From NCBI RefSeq assembly GCF_014269025.2, contig NZ_CP077094.1, positions 1,984,001-2,048,000 on the forward strand: DNA of 64,000 nt. The letters are read 5' to 3'. A program made the position numbers and the translations under genes. A model generated the notes under the pieces. It worked only from the letters and a program-made list of their open reading frames with translations. It ran no database searches and had not been told where the DNA came from. The stretch comes from Pseudomonas promysalinigenes (GTDB lineage: Bacteria; Pseudomonadota; Gammaproteobacteria; Pseudomonadales; Pseudomonadaceae). Shown piece after piece: positions 21,681 through 31,624 of this stretch; the first letter of the stretch is position 1, and every line of letters starts with the position of its first letter.

Positions 21681-24041
21681 GTGGAGTTGCAGCAGGGGTT
21701 TGTCCTGACCCGGCATTGGCATGACACGCCAAATGGCACCTGTGTGGAGTTCTGGCTGGCCACCGATGCCGGGCCACGTTTGCTGCGCCTGGCTGCGCAG
21801 GAGTCGGTGGCGTTCATTCCCCAGGCGCAAGCCGAGCATGCTCGGGTGTTGCTGGCCAAGGAACAGGGGGTGCAGCTCAAACCGCTGCGCCTGAAAGACT
21901 TCGATCAGCGGCCGATGCTTGGCCTGTACGCCCGCCACTATCGCCAACTGCTGCAACTCGAGCAACGCCTGCGCAGCGCTGGCATCGACGTGTTCGAAGC
22001 CGATATCCGCCCGCCTGAGCGTTACCTAATGGAGCGCTTCATCACTGCCCCGGTGCAATTCACCGGCACGCTGGATGAGCACGGAGTGCTGTGCGATGCA
22101 CAGCTCAAGCCCTGCTCGCACTACCGCCCGGCGTTGCGCCTGGTTTCGCTGGACATCGAAACCAGTGAGCGAGGCGAGCTTTACAGTATCGCTCTGGAGG
22201 GGTGTGGCCAGCGCCAGGTGTACATGCTTGGGCCGGCCAATGGCGACGCCGCAGGCTTGGACTTCGATCTGCACTACTGCGCCGACCGCGGCGAGCTGCT
22301 GGCATGCCTCAACCAGTGGCTGGCCGAGCACGACCCTGACGCGATCATCGGCTGGAACCTGATCCAGTTCGACCTGCGTGTGCTACACGAGCACGCCAAG
22401 CTGCTGCAAATTCCTTTGGCGTTGGGGCGCAACGGGGCGCCGATGACCTTGCGCAGCCATGCCGGTGGTGGCCACGTATTCGTCGATGCCCCCGGGCGGC
22501 TGCTGATAGACGGTATCGAGGCGCTGCGTTCAGCGACCTGGAGCTTCCCCTCGTTCAGCCTGGAAAATGTCGCGCAGACGTTGCTTGGCGAGGGCAAGGC
22601 CATCGATACCCCGTACCAGCGAATGGACGAAATCAATCGCCGCTTTGCCGAAGACAAGCCGGCCTTGGCGCACTACAACCTCAAAGACTGCGAGTTGGTG
22701 ACGCGGATCTTTGCCCATACCCGGCTGCTGGAGTTTCTACTGGAGCGGTCTTCGGTGACTGGCTTGTCTGCAGACCGCAGCGCAGGCTCTGTGGCCGCGT
22801 TCTGCCACTTGTACATTCCGCACATGCACCGCTTGGGCTTTGTCGCCCCCAATCTAGGCAGCCGCCCCGAAGAAGCCAGCCCCGGTGGTTTTGTCATGGA
22901 CTCGCGCCCAGGGCTCTATGATTCGGTGCTGGTCCTGGACTTCAAGAGCCTTTACCCCTCGATTATCCGCACCTTTCTGATCGACCCGGTTGGACTGGTC
23001 GAGGGTTTGCGCCTGCCTGATGACGCGCACTCGGTTGAAGGTTTCAGAGGCGGGCGCTTCTCGCGCAGCGCACATTGCCTGCCGGCAATCGTCGAACGTG
23101 TTTGGCAGGGGCGCGAAGCGGCCAAGCGTGACGGCAACGCTCCGCTGTCCCAAGCGTTGAAAATCATCATGAATGCGTTTTACGGCGTGCTTGGCTCAAG
23201 TGGCTGCCGCTTTTTCGACCCGCGCCTGGCATCGTCGATCACCATGCGTGGGCACCAGATCATGCATCAGACCCGCGCATTGATCGAGGCTCAGGGCTAC
23301 CAGGTGATCTATGGCGACACCGATTCGACCTTCGTGTGGCTCAAGGGCGCCCATGGTGAAGAAGCCGCAGCGCGTATTGGTCGTGACCTGGTGGCACAGG
23401 TCAACCAGTGGTGGCGCGAGCATTTGCAGGAAACCCTGAAGCTGCAAAGCGCATTGGAGCTACAGTTCGAGGTGCATTACCGGCGCTTCCTGATGCCCAC
23501 CATCCGTGGTACCGATGAGGGCAGCAAGAAGCGTTACGCCGGCTTGGTGCAACGTGCCGATGGCAGCGAGGACGTCGTGTACAAGGGCCTGGAGTCGGTG
23601 CGCACCGATTGGTCGCCTTTGGCCCAACGCTTTCAGCAGGAACTGTACGGGCGGATCTTCCGCGGCCAGCCTTATCGCGATTACCTGCGCGACTACGTAA
23701 GCCGAACCTTGGCTGGGGAGCTGGATGAGTTGCTGGTTTACCGCAAGCGGCTGCGCAGGCCTTTGGCCGATTACCAGCGCAATGTGCCGCCGCATGTGCG
23801 CGCTGCCCGGCTGGCGGACGACTACAACAGTGCAGTGGGCCGCCCCAAGCAGTACCAGCGTGGCGGCTGGATCAGTTACCTGATCACCACAGCGGGCCCG
23901 GAGCCCCTGGAAAACCTGCAATCGCCCATCGATTACGAGCACTATCTGAGCCGCCAGTTGCAGCCGGTGGCCGACGCTATATTGCCGTTTGTGGGCGATG
24001 ACTTCGCTGCGTTGACCGATCGCCAACTGCTGCTGTTTTGA
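21681..24041 (+). CDS. polB: DNA polymerase II (family B)
   Basis: A 786-residue replication/repair polymerase with proofreading. The 3'-5' exonuclease has SLDIETS (ExoI), [12 protein letters not shown] (ExoII) and [10 protein letters not shown] (ExoIII). Polymerase motif [14 protein letters not shown] (D420), motif [11 protein letters not shown] and motif C YGDTDSTF (D546/D548) are all intact. Length matches E. coli Pol II (783). A GTG start at 21681 has AGAGG 8 bases upstream. In E. coli the gene is SOS-induced; upstream I found only a CTGT-N10-ACAG at 21607-21624, which is 2 bases too long for a standard LexA box. Confidence 0.97.
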   Translation: MELQQGFVLTRHWHDTPNGTCVEFWLATDAGPRLLRLAAQESVAFIPQAQAEHARVLLAKEQGVQLKPLRLKDFDQRPMLGLYARHYRQLLQLEQRLRSAGIDVFEADIRPPERYLMERFITAPVQFTGTLDEHGVLCDAQLKPCSHYRPALRLVSLDIETSERGELYSIALEGCGQRQVYMLGPANGDAAGLDFDLHYCADRGELLACLNQWLAEHDPDAIIGWNLIQFDLRVLHEHAKLLQIPLALGRNGAPMTLRSHAGGGHVFVDAPGRLLIDGIEALRSATWSFPSFSLENVAQTLLGEGKAIDTPYQRMDEINRRFAEDKPALAHYNLKDCELVTRIFAHTRLLEFLLERSSVTGLSADRSAGSVAAFCHLYIPHMHRLGFVAPNLGSRPEEASPGGFVMDSRPGLYDSVLVLDFKSLYPSIIRTFLIDPVGLVEGLRLPDDAHSVEGFRGGRFSRSAHCLPAIVERVWQGREAAKRDGNAPLSQALKIIMNAFYGVLGSSGCRFFDPRLASSITMRGHQIMHQTRALIEAQGYQVIYGDTDSTFVWLKGAHGEEAAARIGRDLVAQVNQWWREHLQETLKLQSALELQFEVHYRRFLMPTIRGTDEGSKKRYAGLVQRADGSEDVVYKGLESVRTDWSPLAQRFQQELYGRIFRGQPYRDYLRDYVSRTLAGELDELLVYRKRLRRPLADYQRNVPPHVRAARLADDYNSAVGRPKQYQRGGWISYLITTAGPEPLENLQSPIDYEHYLSRQLQPVADAILPFVGDDFAALTDRQLLLF

Positions 24042-24243
24042 GCCGCCCGTCGATCATGCGATCTGTCGATGGGCTATGCTCAGGTTCAGGTATGGTGACT
24101 TTCTCGGATGCCCGAAATCCTGGAAGACACGCGAAGTTACTTTTGCGTGAGCGCTATGGCTTGTGAGTTGGTTTAGTCTCCCGAGTCGGATCTTTCTCCA
24201 TGCTCTGTAGTCATTGTTTTATCGAGAAAATAAGGAGATGTGC

Positions 24244-24798
24244 ATGCTCGTCCGGTCATTGACCCTCGCCACTTTGCTCGCTGTCAGCGGCACGTTGTTA
24301 GCAGCCGACAGTGACGCGCCACTGGCCAAGGAACTGGGCAAGGCCAGGCCATTGGTCGTTATCGCGCCTAGCAGTGCCGACCCCACCCTGCGAGGGCTGA
24401 ACGACGCGCTCAAGGATCCAGCAACCGAGGCCGGCTTTAAGGAGCGCAAGCTGGTGCTGTTCAGCGTTGCTCAAATGATGGGTAAGCGCGATGACAAGAA
24501 CCTCGAACAGCAGACCACCATGGCCCTGATTCGCGAGCTCAAGCTAGGTGCCAGCAAGGGTACCAAGGTGATTCTGGTGGGCCTGGACGGTGAACGTCAT
24601 GTGCTCAAGGATGACGAGTCGGGGGACAAGCTCGACGCCCAGGCGATCTTCAAGGCAGTTGATGAGCTGCCGGCCAGCGAGAAGGCGGCGGTCGCTCCAG
24701 AGCCTGCGGCCGCGGCTGCGCCCGAGCCCAAGGGTAAGGATGGCAAGAGCGCCAAGCCCGCCAAACCGGCAGCGCCTCCCAAACCCCTGGAGGACTGA
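24244..24798 (+). CDS. DUF4174-type secreted protein with Ala/Pro/Lys-rich tail
   Basis: A 184-residue protein with signal peptide MLVRSLTLATLLAVSGTLLA (1-20), a DUF4174-like thioredoxin-fold core (about 28-135, PLVVIAPSSADPTLRGLND ... GTKVILVGLDGERHVLKDDE) and a low-complexity tail of Ala, Pro and Lys (about 140-184). The ATG at 24244 is 6 bases after AAGGAG; the ATG at 24238 is too close. Probably periplasmic. Function unknown. The preceding 202-bp spacer holds no gene I can support. Confidence 0.82.
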   Translation: MLVRSLTLATLLAVSGTLLAADSDAPLAKELGKARPLVVIAPSSADPTLRGLNDALKDPATEAGFKERKLVLFSVAQMMGKRDDKNLEQQTTMALIRELKLGASKGTKVILVGLDGERHVLKDDESGDKLDAQAIFKAVDELPASEKAAVAPEPAAAAAPEPKGKDGKSAKPAKPAAPPKPLED

Positions 24799-24841
24799 GC
24801 CCAGCCGTGCTGAAGGCACTGGCTGGTTGTTTCTCGCTGAA

Positions 24842-24875
24842 CCTGCTTGCGCACCCGGTGTGACGCGCAAGCAGG
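24842..24875. terminator. Strong hairpin terminator between DUF4174 gene and aroE
   Basis: CCTGCTTGCGC / GCGCAAGCAGG is a perfect 11-bp stem with a 12-base loop, followed on the plus strand by CTTATTTCT. It separates convergent genes and may work in both directions. Confidence 0.8.
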
Positions 24876-24902
24876 CTTATTTCTCGTGAAGGGTAAGTTA
24901 GG

Positions 24903-25751
24903 TCAGGTGAAGCTGGCGAAATGCGTTTGCATCCGCTGGGCATTCGCCTGTTTGCCGCTGAACAGTTCGAACGCTTTGACGGCTTGGAATACGGCCATGT
25001 TGCTGCCGTCCAGGGTTCGGCAACCGAGGGCGCGGGCTGCTTTGAGCAGTTCGGTTTCAAGCGGGAAGTAGATGATTTCAGCCACCCACAGGCGCGGGTG
25101 CAAGAGTTCGACCGGCAAGGGTGTGCCTGGCAATTTCGCCATTCCGACCGGCGTGGTGTTGACCAGCCCATCTGCATCGGCGACCTGAGCCGCGAGGTTC
25201 TCGCCCAGCACCGCCCGGCCTTCACCGAAATGGCCATTGAGATTGTCGACCAGCGCTTGCGCACGTGCGGCGTCCACTTCGAACAGCACCAGTTGCTCGA
25301 CGCCTTCGCTCAACAGTGCATGAGCCACGGCAGAGCCTGCCCCGCCCGCGCCCATCTGCACCACGCGCTTGCGCGAAACGTCCGGCAGGCCGCGCCGCAG
25401 GCCTTCGGCGAAGCCCAGGCAATCGGTATTGTGGCCGATCCGCCTGCCGTTCTGGAACACGACAGTATTCACTGCGCCGATACCCCGCGCCTCGTCGGAC
25501 AGCTCATCGAGCAGCGGCAGGATCGCTTGCTTGAATGGGTAGGTGATGTTCAGCCCTGTGAAGCCGGTATGTTGTGCGGCATCCAGCAGTTGCGGCAATG
25601 CGCTGTCTGCAAGCTGAAGCTGATCAGCGTCGATCAAACGGTAGAGGTAGCGCAGGTGCTGGGCGTCGCCTTCGTGCTCATGCAGAGCAGGGGTGCGCGA
25701 TAGCTGGATACCGCGGCCAATCAGGCCGGCGAGGATGGCAGGTTGGCTCAT
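24903..25751 (-). CDS. aroE: Shikimate/quinate dehydrogenase paralogue
   Basis: A 282-residue NAD(P)-dependent dehydrogenase of the shikimate dehydrogenase family. Substrate domain: [19 protein letters not shown] with K74, and GHNTDCLGF with D110. Nucleotide domain: [15 protein letters not shown] (134-139 loop). The unusual SRTPALHE in place of the SxSPxIHN of housekeeping AroE marks a paralogue (AroE-like/YdiB-type), probably acting on quinate or catabolic shikimate. The stop of aroQ overlaps its start by 4 bases, so the two are co-translated. Confidence 0.88.
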   Translation of the reverse strand: MSQPAILAGLIGRGIQLSRTPALHEHEGDAQHLRYLYRLIDADQLQLADSALPQLLDAAQHTGFTGLNITYPFKQAILPLLDELSDEARGIGAVNTVVFQNGRRIGHNTDCLGFAEGLRRGLPDVSRKRVVQMGAGGAGSAVAHALLSEGVEQLVLFEVDAARAQALVDNLNGHFGEGRAVLGENLAAQVADADGLVNTTPVGMAKLPGTPLPVELLHPRLWVAEIIYFPLETELLKAARALGCRTLDGSNMAVFQAVKAFELFSGKQANAQRMQTHFASFT

Positions 25752-26197
25752 GGGCGTGGCTCCCGCAACAGTTCGGCAAAGTGGCTCAGGGCCATGCGAT
25801 AGCCATGGCTGCCAAGGCCGCAGATGACCCCGACTGCAATCGATGAAACGAAAGACAAATGGCGGAACGGCTCGCGCTTGTGCACGTTAGACAAGTGCAC
25901 TTCGATCACCGGCAGCTCGCTGGCCACCAGTGCATCGCGAATCGCCACCGAGGTGTGGGTCCAGGCGCCGGGGTTGATCACGATGCCGGCGCAACGGCCC
26001 CGAGCGGCGTGAATCCAGTCGATCAGTTCGCCTTCATGGTTGGTCTGGCGGAACTCGATTTCCAGGCCATGGGTTTGAGCGGTTTCGGCGCAACCCTGGG
26101 CAAGGTCGGCAAGGGTTTCATGGCCATACTGGGCGGGCTCGCGGGTCCCCAGCATGTTCAGATTAGGGCCGTTGAGCACGAGAATGAGGGGTGTCAT
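25748..26197 (-). CDS. aroQ: 3-dehydroquinate dehydratase, type II
   Basis: A 149-residue dodecameric type II dehydroquinase that interconverts 3-dehydroquinate and 3-dehydroshikimate. The N-terminal [18 protein letters not shown] carries the active-site Arg19 and Tyr24; [15 protein letters not shown] and [15 protein letters not shown] with H101 complete the site. It precedes the aroE paralogue with a 4-base overlap and follows an MHS transporter by 158 bp. Together they suggest uptake and catabolism of quinate/shikimate rather than primary aromatic biosynthesis. Confidence 0.95.
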   Translation of the reverse strand: MTPLILVLNGPNLNMLGTREPAQYGHETLADLAQGCAETAQTHGLEIEFRQTNHEGELIDWIHAARGRCAGIVINPGAWTHTSVAIRDALVASELPVIEVHLSNVHKREPFRHLSFVSSIAVGVICGLGSHGYRMALSHFAELLREPRP

Positions 26198-26355
26198 GAC
26201 GGGTATCGCTTTGTTGTTGTTGAATACCCCTATGTTTGTACCGGGTGGTTAATTCCGTCAATTGGATCGGCTATCGGCCAGGGGAAAGTGGGCGATTATC
26301 GGACTTTTTTGCATCCCATCGCCGCTCACTCTCCTTGACTGGCCGCCGCCCGCTA

Positions 26356-27690
26356 TCAGCTGGATATTGGGACCTGTGGCGCTACGGCGCTGTCGGCTTC
26401 CTCGTGCAGCGAAATGCGCGAGGTTTCCGGCAAAGCCAAGCCACCTACCAAGGCCACCAGGGCGATGGCTACCAAGTAGAACGCCGGCGCCAGGCTGCTA
26501 CCGGTCTGTCCGATCAACCAGGTGGCTACCAGGGGTGCAGTGCCGCCAAACAGCGTGTAAGCCACGTTATAGGTGATTGCCGAGGCGGTGTAGCGGGTGC
26601 GGGTGGGGAAGCTTTCCGACAGCAGAGCCGCGGTCACCACACCACTGCACAAGGCGCCCACCGCCAACAGGATCACCCCCAGCAGTGCTGCCGGCATCGA
26701 GCCGGAACTGGCTAGCCAGTAAGCGGGGAATACACAGACCATCACCCACAGGCAGGTGAACCCGATGGTCTTGCGTCGCCCGACGCGGTCGGAGAATGCC
26801 CCGGCCAGCGGGCAGCCCACCGCTGCGAACAGCAACGCCACGGTGGTTACCAGCAACGACTGCGCGCGGGTCAGGTTACCCACCAGTTGCAGGTAGGTGG
26901 CGAAGTAGGTGGTGAACATGTAGAACGACAAGGCCGTCAGCGAGATGAACATACCCAGGTTACGTATCGCCCGCCCGTGGTTGCGCAGGGTGTCCTTGAG
27001 CGGCGAATGTTCGTGGACCTTGCCCTGTGCGATGGCTTCGCGAAATGCCGGGGTTTCCTCCATGCGCCAGCGTAGGTACAAACCCACCAACCCCAGCGGT
27101 GCGGCCACCAGGAATGGGATGCGCCACCCCCAGGCGGTCATCGCTTCGGTGGAGAGTGTAGCTTCCAGGCCATAGGCGATCACCGCCGCGCAGGCGAAGG
27201 CCGAGAACGTCGATACCGGCACGAAGCTGCCGTAGAACGCGCGTTGGTTCTCGGGTGCGTGCTCCATCAGGTAGGCGCAGGCGCCTGCGTATTCGCCGCC
27301 GGCAGAAAACCCCTGCAGGCATCGCGCCAGGGTCAATAGAGCAGGTGCGGCGAGGCCAATGCTGGCATAGGTCGGCAGCAGGCCGATCAAGGTGGTGGAG
27401 CCAGCCATCAGCAGGATGGTCAGCGACAGGATACGCTTGCGCCCGAAACGGTCGCCAAGGGCGCCGAACACGATGCCGCCGAGCGGGCGTAAAGCGAAGG
27501 CCACGGCGAACACCGCGAAGGTCTTGAGCAGGGCGACGCTGGCGTCTTCACTGGCGAAGAACTGGCTGGCGATCAATGTGGCGAGAAAGCCATACACCGC
27601 GAAGTCGAACCATTCGACGAAGTTGCCGATGGCCGAAGCGGCGATGACCCTGCGCAGGGTGGCGGGGGGTACCTCATGCGATATGGACAT
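26356..27690 (-). CDS. MHS-family metabolite:H+ symporter, shikimate/dicarboxylate type
   Basis: A 444-residue major facilitator with 12 helices. MHS landmarks are IGNFVEWFDFAVYGFLATLI in helix 1, FALRPLGGIVFGALGDRFGR in the 2-3 loop, and CLQGFSAGGEYAGACAYLME. ATG at 27690 is preferred to a TTG two codons earlier; GGAG is 10 bases upstream. The position before aroQ-aroE and after a GntR regulator suggests the substrate is shikimate, quinate or a related hydroxy-acid, which is inference only. Confidence 0.9.
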   Translation of the reverse strand: MSISHEVPPATLRRVIAASAIGNFVEWFDFAVYGFLATLIASQFFASEDASVALLKTFAVFAVAFALRPLGGIVFGALGDRFGRKRILSLTILLMAGSTTLIGLLPTYASIGLAAPALLTLARCLQGFSAGGEYAGACAYLMEHAPENQRAFYGSFVPVSTFSAFACAAVIAYGLEATLSTEAMTAWGWRIPFLVAAPLGLVGLYLRWRMEETPAFREAIAQGKVHEHSPLKDTLRNHGRAIRNLGMFISLTALSFYMFTTYFATYLQLVGNLTRAQSLLVTTVALLFAAVGCPLAGAFSDRVGRRKTIGFTCLWVMVCVFPAYWLASSGSMPAALLGVILLAVGALCSGVVTAALLSESFPTRTRYTASAITYNVAYTLFGGTAPLVATWLIGQTGSSLAPAFYLVAIALVALVGGLALPETSRISLHEEADSAVAPQVPISS

Positions 27691-27829
27691 ACGCAAGCTC
27701 TCCGGTTTGCAAAGGCAGCCTTGATGAGTGTGGCGCGCTCAGGGTGCGCCATCGGTATTATCAGGGCCAGTAGACCGGTGCTTGTGGGCGTGCGCATCGT
27801 CGAGGGCGACATCCGGATGCCTGTGGGCG

Positions 27830-28519
27830 TTACACCGTGAATACCACGCCGGTGCGTGAGGCGGCATTACGGATGTGTTCCTGCATGGCCTTCTGCGCCC
27901 CCGCTTGGGAGCGACGGGCAAGGGCGCGGAGGATCTTGCGGTGTTCCTCCCAGGTTTCCATCGCCCGTTCCGGGCGGATGAAGGGCAGTTTTTGGCTTTC
28001 CAGGAAGATGTCCTGGCTGGCGGTGATCACTTGCAGCATGGCCTGGTTGCCGCACGCCTGCAGTAAGTGTTGGTGGAAAGCGAAATCCAACTGCGCTGCG
28101 GCTTCGAAGCGCCCGGCTTTGAGCTCCACACGCATGGCTTCGACGTTCGCTTGCAAGCGGTCGATGTCGTGCGCAGTCATCGCGAGGGCCGCCTGGCCGG
28201 CGGCGAAACCTTCCAGCGCGTAGCGCAGTTGGAAGGTATCGCTGGCCGACACCTGCTCGGCGTAGGGCCAGGCAAAGCTCGACGACGCAGGCGCCGAGGC
28301 TTGTACGAACACGCCTTTGCCTGGCTGGACACTGACCAGGCCCAACGCGCTGAGCGACGACAGTGCCTCACGAAGCGAGGCCCGGCTCACGCCCAGCTGC
28401 TCGGACAGATCGCGCTGTGACGGCAATGCGTCACCAGGCCGATATTCGCCATCGTCGATCAATTTGCGGATGCCTTGCAGGGCTTGTTCGGGGACGGCGC
28501 GGGGCAGGGTGTCGTGCAT
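27830..28519 (-). CDS. FadR/GntR-family (FCD) transcriptional regulator
   Basis: A regulator of about 229 residues with an N-terminal winged helix (ALPSQRDLSEQLGVSRASLR) and a C-terminal FCD ligand domain containing a metal-site style DFAFHQHLLQACGN and EHRKILRAL. The start is uncertain: 28519 (MHDTLPRAV) matches usual FadR N-termini; an in-frame ATG at 28567 adds 16 residues, and neither has a clear Shine-Dalgarno. It lies between the MHS transporter (same strand) and a divergent amino-acid ABC operon and could control either. A 14-bp near-repeat (28521-28534 and 28668-28681) flanks its start. Confidence 0.88.
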   Translation of the reverse strand: MHDTLPRAVPEQALQGIRKLIDDGEYRPGDALPSQRDLSEQLGVSRASLREALSSLSALGLVSVQPGKGVFVQASAPASSSFAWPYAEQVSASDTFQLRYALEGFAAGQAALAMTAHDIDRLQANVEAMRVELKAGRFEAAAQLDFAFHQHLLQACGNQAMLQVITASQDIFLESQKLPFIRPERAMETWEEHRKILRALARRSQAGAQKAMQEHIRNAASRTGVVFTV

Positions 28520-28520
28520 G

Positions 28521-28534
28521 CTGTTCAGACCGGT
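28521..28534. promoter_or_regulatory. Candidate GntR operator, copy 1
   Basis: CTGTTCAGACCGGT, an imperfect palindrome, sits directly upstream of the favoured GntR start codon and differs at one base from copy 2. This is inferred autoregulation. Confidence 0.4.
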
Positions 28535-28667
28535 CGGAGGGCGATGACCTTGGCTTTTTACGGCCATTGACGGGCGCTGGCAAGCGTTGCTCCGCCCTGG
28601 CGCAGCCCAGCATCGCCCTGCACGAAAGCAGGGCGTGAACGCTGGAGATTGAATGGCAGGCGGGCAA

Positions 28668-28681
28668 CTGTTCAGACCAGT
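28668..28681. promoter_or_regulatory. Candidate GntR operator, copy 2
   Basis: CTGTTCAGACCAGT lies 102 bp before the start of the amino-acid binding protein gene and matches copy 1 at 13 of 14 positions. It would place the ABC operon under the same GntR regulator. Confidence 0.4.
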
Positions 28682-28782
28682 AAGACCGTGTGGAGCAGTG
28701 TTTGCGGCGTTTCAGCCGGTTTTGGCATGGCCCATGCACTGCTCCGATCGCCCCTTACCTTGAACCTCTGCGAGGCCATTCG

Positions 28783-29568
28783 ATGAAGACTTTCCGTACC
28801 CTGTTACTGGCCAGCCTGATGTGTGGCGGCGCCCTGGTATTGCCCACCGCCAAGGCCGATGCACTGGCTGACATCAGCGCACGTGGTGTGCTCAAGGTGG
28901 CAGTGCCACAGGACTTCCCCCCGTTCGGTTCGGTCGGGCCTGACTTCAAGCCCCGTGGCCTGGACATCGATACGGCGCAGCTGCTGGCCGACAAATTGGG
29001 TGTAAAACTTGCCCTGACGCCGGTTAACAGCACCAACCGGATACCGTTTCTCACCACTGGCAAGGTCGACCTGGTGATCTCCAGCCTGGGCAAAAATCCT
29101 GAGCGTGCAGCCGTGATCGACTTCTCCAGGCCCTACGCACCGTTCTACCTGGCCGTATTTGGCCCGGCCGAGGCGGACATCGCCAACATCGATGCCGTAG
29201 CAGGCAAAACCATCAGCGTCACCCGCGGCTCGATCGAGGACATGGAACTGAGCGCCGTGGCGCCCAAAGGCGCAGTCATCAAGCGCTTCGAAGACAACAA
29301 CTCGACCATCGCCGCCTACCTTTCCGGGCAGGTCGAACTGATCGCCAGCGGCAGTGTGGTAATGGCGGCCATCGCTGAGAAAAACCCGGCCAAGGTGCCG
29401 GTGATGAAGGTCAAGCTCAAGGACTCGCCTGTTTACGTGGGGCTGGCCAAGAACGAGCCGGCGTTGCTGGACAAGGTCAATGCCACGCTGGAAGCCGCCA
29501 AGGTCGACGGCAGCCTGAACCGCAACGCCGAGAAATGGTTGAAACAGCCGCTGCCGGCCGACCTGTGA
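28783..29568 (+). CDS. Polar amino acid ABC transporter, periplasmic binding protein
   Basis: A 261-residue family 3 solute-binding protein. Signal peptide 1-24 (ending AKA|D), then ISARGVLKVAVPQDFPPFGS, GLDIDTAQLLADKLG, and VDLVISSLGKNPERAAVIDF, all standard for polar or acidic amino-acid receptors. GAGG precedes the ATG at 28783 by 7 bases; a start at 28690 would mask the signal peptide. First gene of a four-gene operon with two permeases and an ATPase. Ligand unknown; linkage to shikimate-type genes is not evidence of substrate. Confidence 0.93.
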   Translation: MKTFRTLLLASLMCGGALVLPTAKADALADISARGVLKVAVPQDFPPFGSVGPDFKPRGLDIDTAQLLADKLGVKLALTPVNSTNRIPFLTTGKVDLVISSLGKNPERAAVIDFSRPYAPFYLAVFGPAEADIANIDAVAGKTISVTRGSIEDMELSAVAPKGAVIKRFEDNNSTIAAYLSGQVELIASGSVVMAAIAEKNPAKVPVMKVKLKDSPVYVGLAKNEPALLDKVNATLEAAKVDGSLNRNAEKWLKQPLPADL

Positions 29569-29590
29569 GTTGCATCCGGAGCTTGTAACC

Positions 29591-30256
29591 ATGGCGTATG
29601 CGTTTGATTTTGCCCCTGTATTGGCCCAGAGCGACCTGCTGCTCAAAGGCGCTTGGTTCACCTTGCAGCTCACCGCCGTCGGCACGCTGCTGGGTGTGGC
29701 CATCGGTGTACTTGGCGCTGGTGTGCGTGCCTGGCGAGTACGGCCTTTCGACCTGCTGTTCGGTGTGTACGTCGAGTTGATCCGCAACACACCTTTCATC
29801 GTTCAGCTGTTCTTCATTTTCTTCGGCCTGCCGGCGCTGGGTGTGCGCCTTACCGAGTGGCAAGCCGCCGTGCTGGCCATGGTGATCAACCTCGGAGCCT
29901 ATTCCACCGAGATCATTCGTGCCGGTATCCAGGCCATCCCCAAGGGGCAGTTGGAGGCAGCCGCAGCCTTGGCCATGAGCCGCTTCGAGGCGTTCCGCCA
30001 TGTGGTGTTGCAGCCTGCGCTGGCGAAAGTCTGGTCGGCGCTGACCAGCCAGATCGTGATCGTCATGCTGGGGTCGGCGGTGTGTTCGCAGATTGCCACC
30101 GAGGAGCTGTCGTTCGCCGCCAACTTCATCCAGTCGCGTAATTTTCGCGCCTTTGAAACTTACCTGCTGACCACCTTGCTGTATCTGTTCATGGCCATCG
30201 TGCTGCGTCAGCTGCTGGCCTGGGCGGGGCAGCGCCTGCTGATGGGGAAACGCTGA
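29591..30256 (+). CDS. Polar amino acid ABC transporter permease 1
   Basis: A 221-residue HisQ/HisM-type inner-membrane permease with about five helices. The EAA loop that docks the ATPase reads GAYSTEIIRAGIQAIPKGQL EAAAAL (split here for length). GGAG precedes the ATG at 29591 by 9 bases. Its stop codon overlaps the ATG of the next permease by one base. Confidence 0.94.
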   Translation: MAYAFDFAPVLAQSDLLLKGAWFTLQLTAVGTLLGVAIGVLGAGVRAWRVRPFDLLFGVYVELIRNTPFIVQLFFIFFGLPALGVRLTEWQAAVLAMVINLGAYSTEIIRAGIQAIPKGQLEAAAALAMSRFEAFRHVVLQPALAKVWSALTSQIVIVMLGSAVCSQIATEELSFAANFIQSRNFRAFETYLLTTLLYLFMAIVLRQLLAWAGQRLLMGKR

Positions 30257-30903
30257 TGGACTTCACCTTCTGGGACATCTTGCGCAATCTGCTGATCGGC
30301 CTGCAATGGACCCTGCTGTTGTCGCTGGTAGCGTTTGTGTGTGGCGGTTTAGCGGGCCTGCTGGTGCTGGTTGCGCGGTTGTCCCAGCACCTGATGGTGC
30401 GCAGCCTGGCCAGGGGCTACATCGAGCTGTTCCAAGGTACGCCGCTGCTGATGCAACTGTTCATGGTGTTCTTCGGCATTGCCTTGTTTGGCCTGGACGT
30501 GTCTGCCTGGATGGCCGCCGCGATTGCCCTGACCCTGTTCACCAGCGCCTTTCTCGCTGAAATCTGGCGCGGTTGCGTCGAAGCGATACCGCGCGGCCAG
30601 TGGGAGGCCTCCGGCAGCCTGGCGCTTAGCCGGATGGAGCAGTTGCGCCATGTGATCCTGCCTCAGGCCATGCGCATCGCCGTGGCACCGACGGTTGGCT
30701 TTTCCGTGCAGGTGGTCAAGGGCACGGCGGTGACCTCGATCATTGGTTTCACCGAACTGACCAAGACCGGCGGCATGCTGGCAAACGCCACGTTCGAGCC
30801 GTTCATGGTCTACGGCCTGGTCGCGCTGGGCTATTTCGTACTCTGCTACCCGCTCTCGTTGAGCGCCCGTTATTTGGAAAGGAGGCTGCATGCCCCTGCT
30901 TAG
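30256..30903 (+). CDS. Polar amino acid ABC transporter permease 2
   Basis: A 215-residue HisM-type permease pairing with the preceding one as the heterodimeric channel. The EAA loop is FLAEIWRGCVEAIPRGQWEA. ATG overlaps the upstream stop, and its own end overlaps the ATPase start by 14 bases, so the operon is tightly coupled. Confidence 0.94.
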   Translation: MDFTFWDILRNLLIGLQWTLLLSLVAFVCGGLAGLLVLVARLSQHLMVRSLARGYIELFQGTPLLMQLFMVFFGIALFGLDVSAWMAAAIALTLFTSAFLAEIWRGCVEAIPRGQWEASGSLALSRMEQLRHVILPQAMRIAVAPTVGFSVQVVKGTAVTSIIGFTELTKTGGMLANATFEPFMVYGLVALGYFVLCYPLSLSARYLERRLHAPA

Positions 30904-31624
30904 AGTGTCCGCGCTGCACAAATACTATGGCGACAACCACGTGCTGAAGGGGGTCGACCTTGCCATCGAGGAAGGCGAGGTAGTAGCCATCATCGGCCGC
31001 AGTGGCTCAGGCAAGAGCACCTTGCTGCGTACCCTCAACGGCCTGGAATCGATCAGCGACGGTGTTATCGAAGTGGACGGCGAATACCTCGACGCTGCCC
31101 GAGCCGACTTGCGTTCCCTGCGGCAAAAGGTCGGTATGGTGTTCCAGCAGTTCAACCTGTTTCCCCACCTGAGCGTGGGCGAGAATGTGATGCTCGCCCC
31201 GCAGGTGGTGAAGAAGGCCAGCCGCACCGAAGCGCGCCAGTTGGCCGAACAGATGCTGGCGCGGGTTGGCCTTGCCGAAAAATTCGATGCCTATCCTGAT
31301 CGCCTCTCCGGTGGCCAGCAGCAGCGAGTCGCGATTGCCCGCGCCTTGGCGATGTCGCCGAAGGTGTTGCTGTGCGACGAGATCACCTCGGCCCTGGACC
31401 CGGAATTGGTCAATGAGGTGCTCGGGGTGGTTCGCCAACTGGCCAGCGAGGGCATGACCCTGATCATGGTCACTCACGAAATGCGCTTCGCCCGTGAAGT
31501 TGGAGACAAGCTGGTGTTCATGCACCAAGGCAAAGTGCATGAAGTGGGCCACCCGCGTGAGGTGTTCGCCGCGCCGCAGACGGCGGAGTTGGCCAATTTT
31601 ATTGGAGCAGTGGCGTCGGCCTAA
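30890..31624 (+). CDS. Polar amino acid ABC transporter ATPase
   Basis: A 244-residue HisP/GlnQ-type ATPase. Walker A GRSGSGKST (36-44), Q-loop VFQQFNLFPHL, signature LSGGQQQRVAIARAL, Walker B VLLCDEITSALD and switch H in VTHEMRFAREV are all intact. The Asp-Glu of Walker B and ...DP after SALDPEL match amino-acid importers. The stop overlaps the stop of the convergent lipoprotein gene by a few bases (CTAA). Confidence 0.96.
   Translation: MPLLRVSALHKYYGDNHVLKGVDLAIEEGEVVAIIGRSGSGKSTLLRTLNGLESISDGVIEVDGEYLDAARADLRSLRQKVGMVFQQFNLFPHLSVGENVMLAPQVVKKASRTEARQLAEQMLARVGLAEKFDAYPDRLSGGQQQRVAIARALAMSPKVLLCDEITSALDPELVNEVLGVVRQLASEGMTLIMVTHEMRFAREVGDKLVFMHQGKVHEVGHPREVFAAPQTAELANFIGAVASA

Noticed and set aside
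24057..24167. 36-codon plus-strand ORF before the DUF4174 gene
   Set aside because: No Shine-Dalgarno and no recognisable composition bias toward a membrane or secreted peptide.
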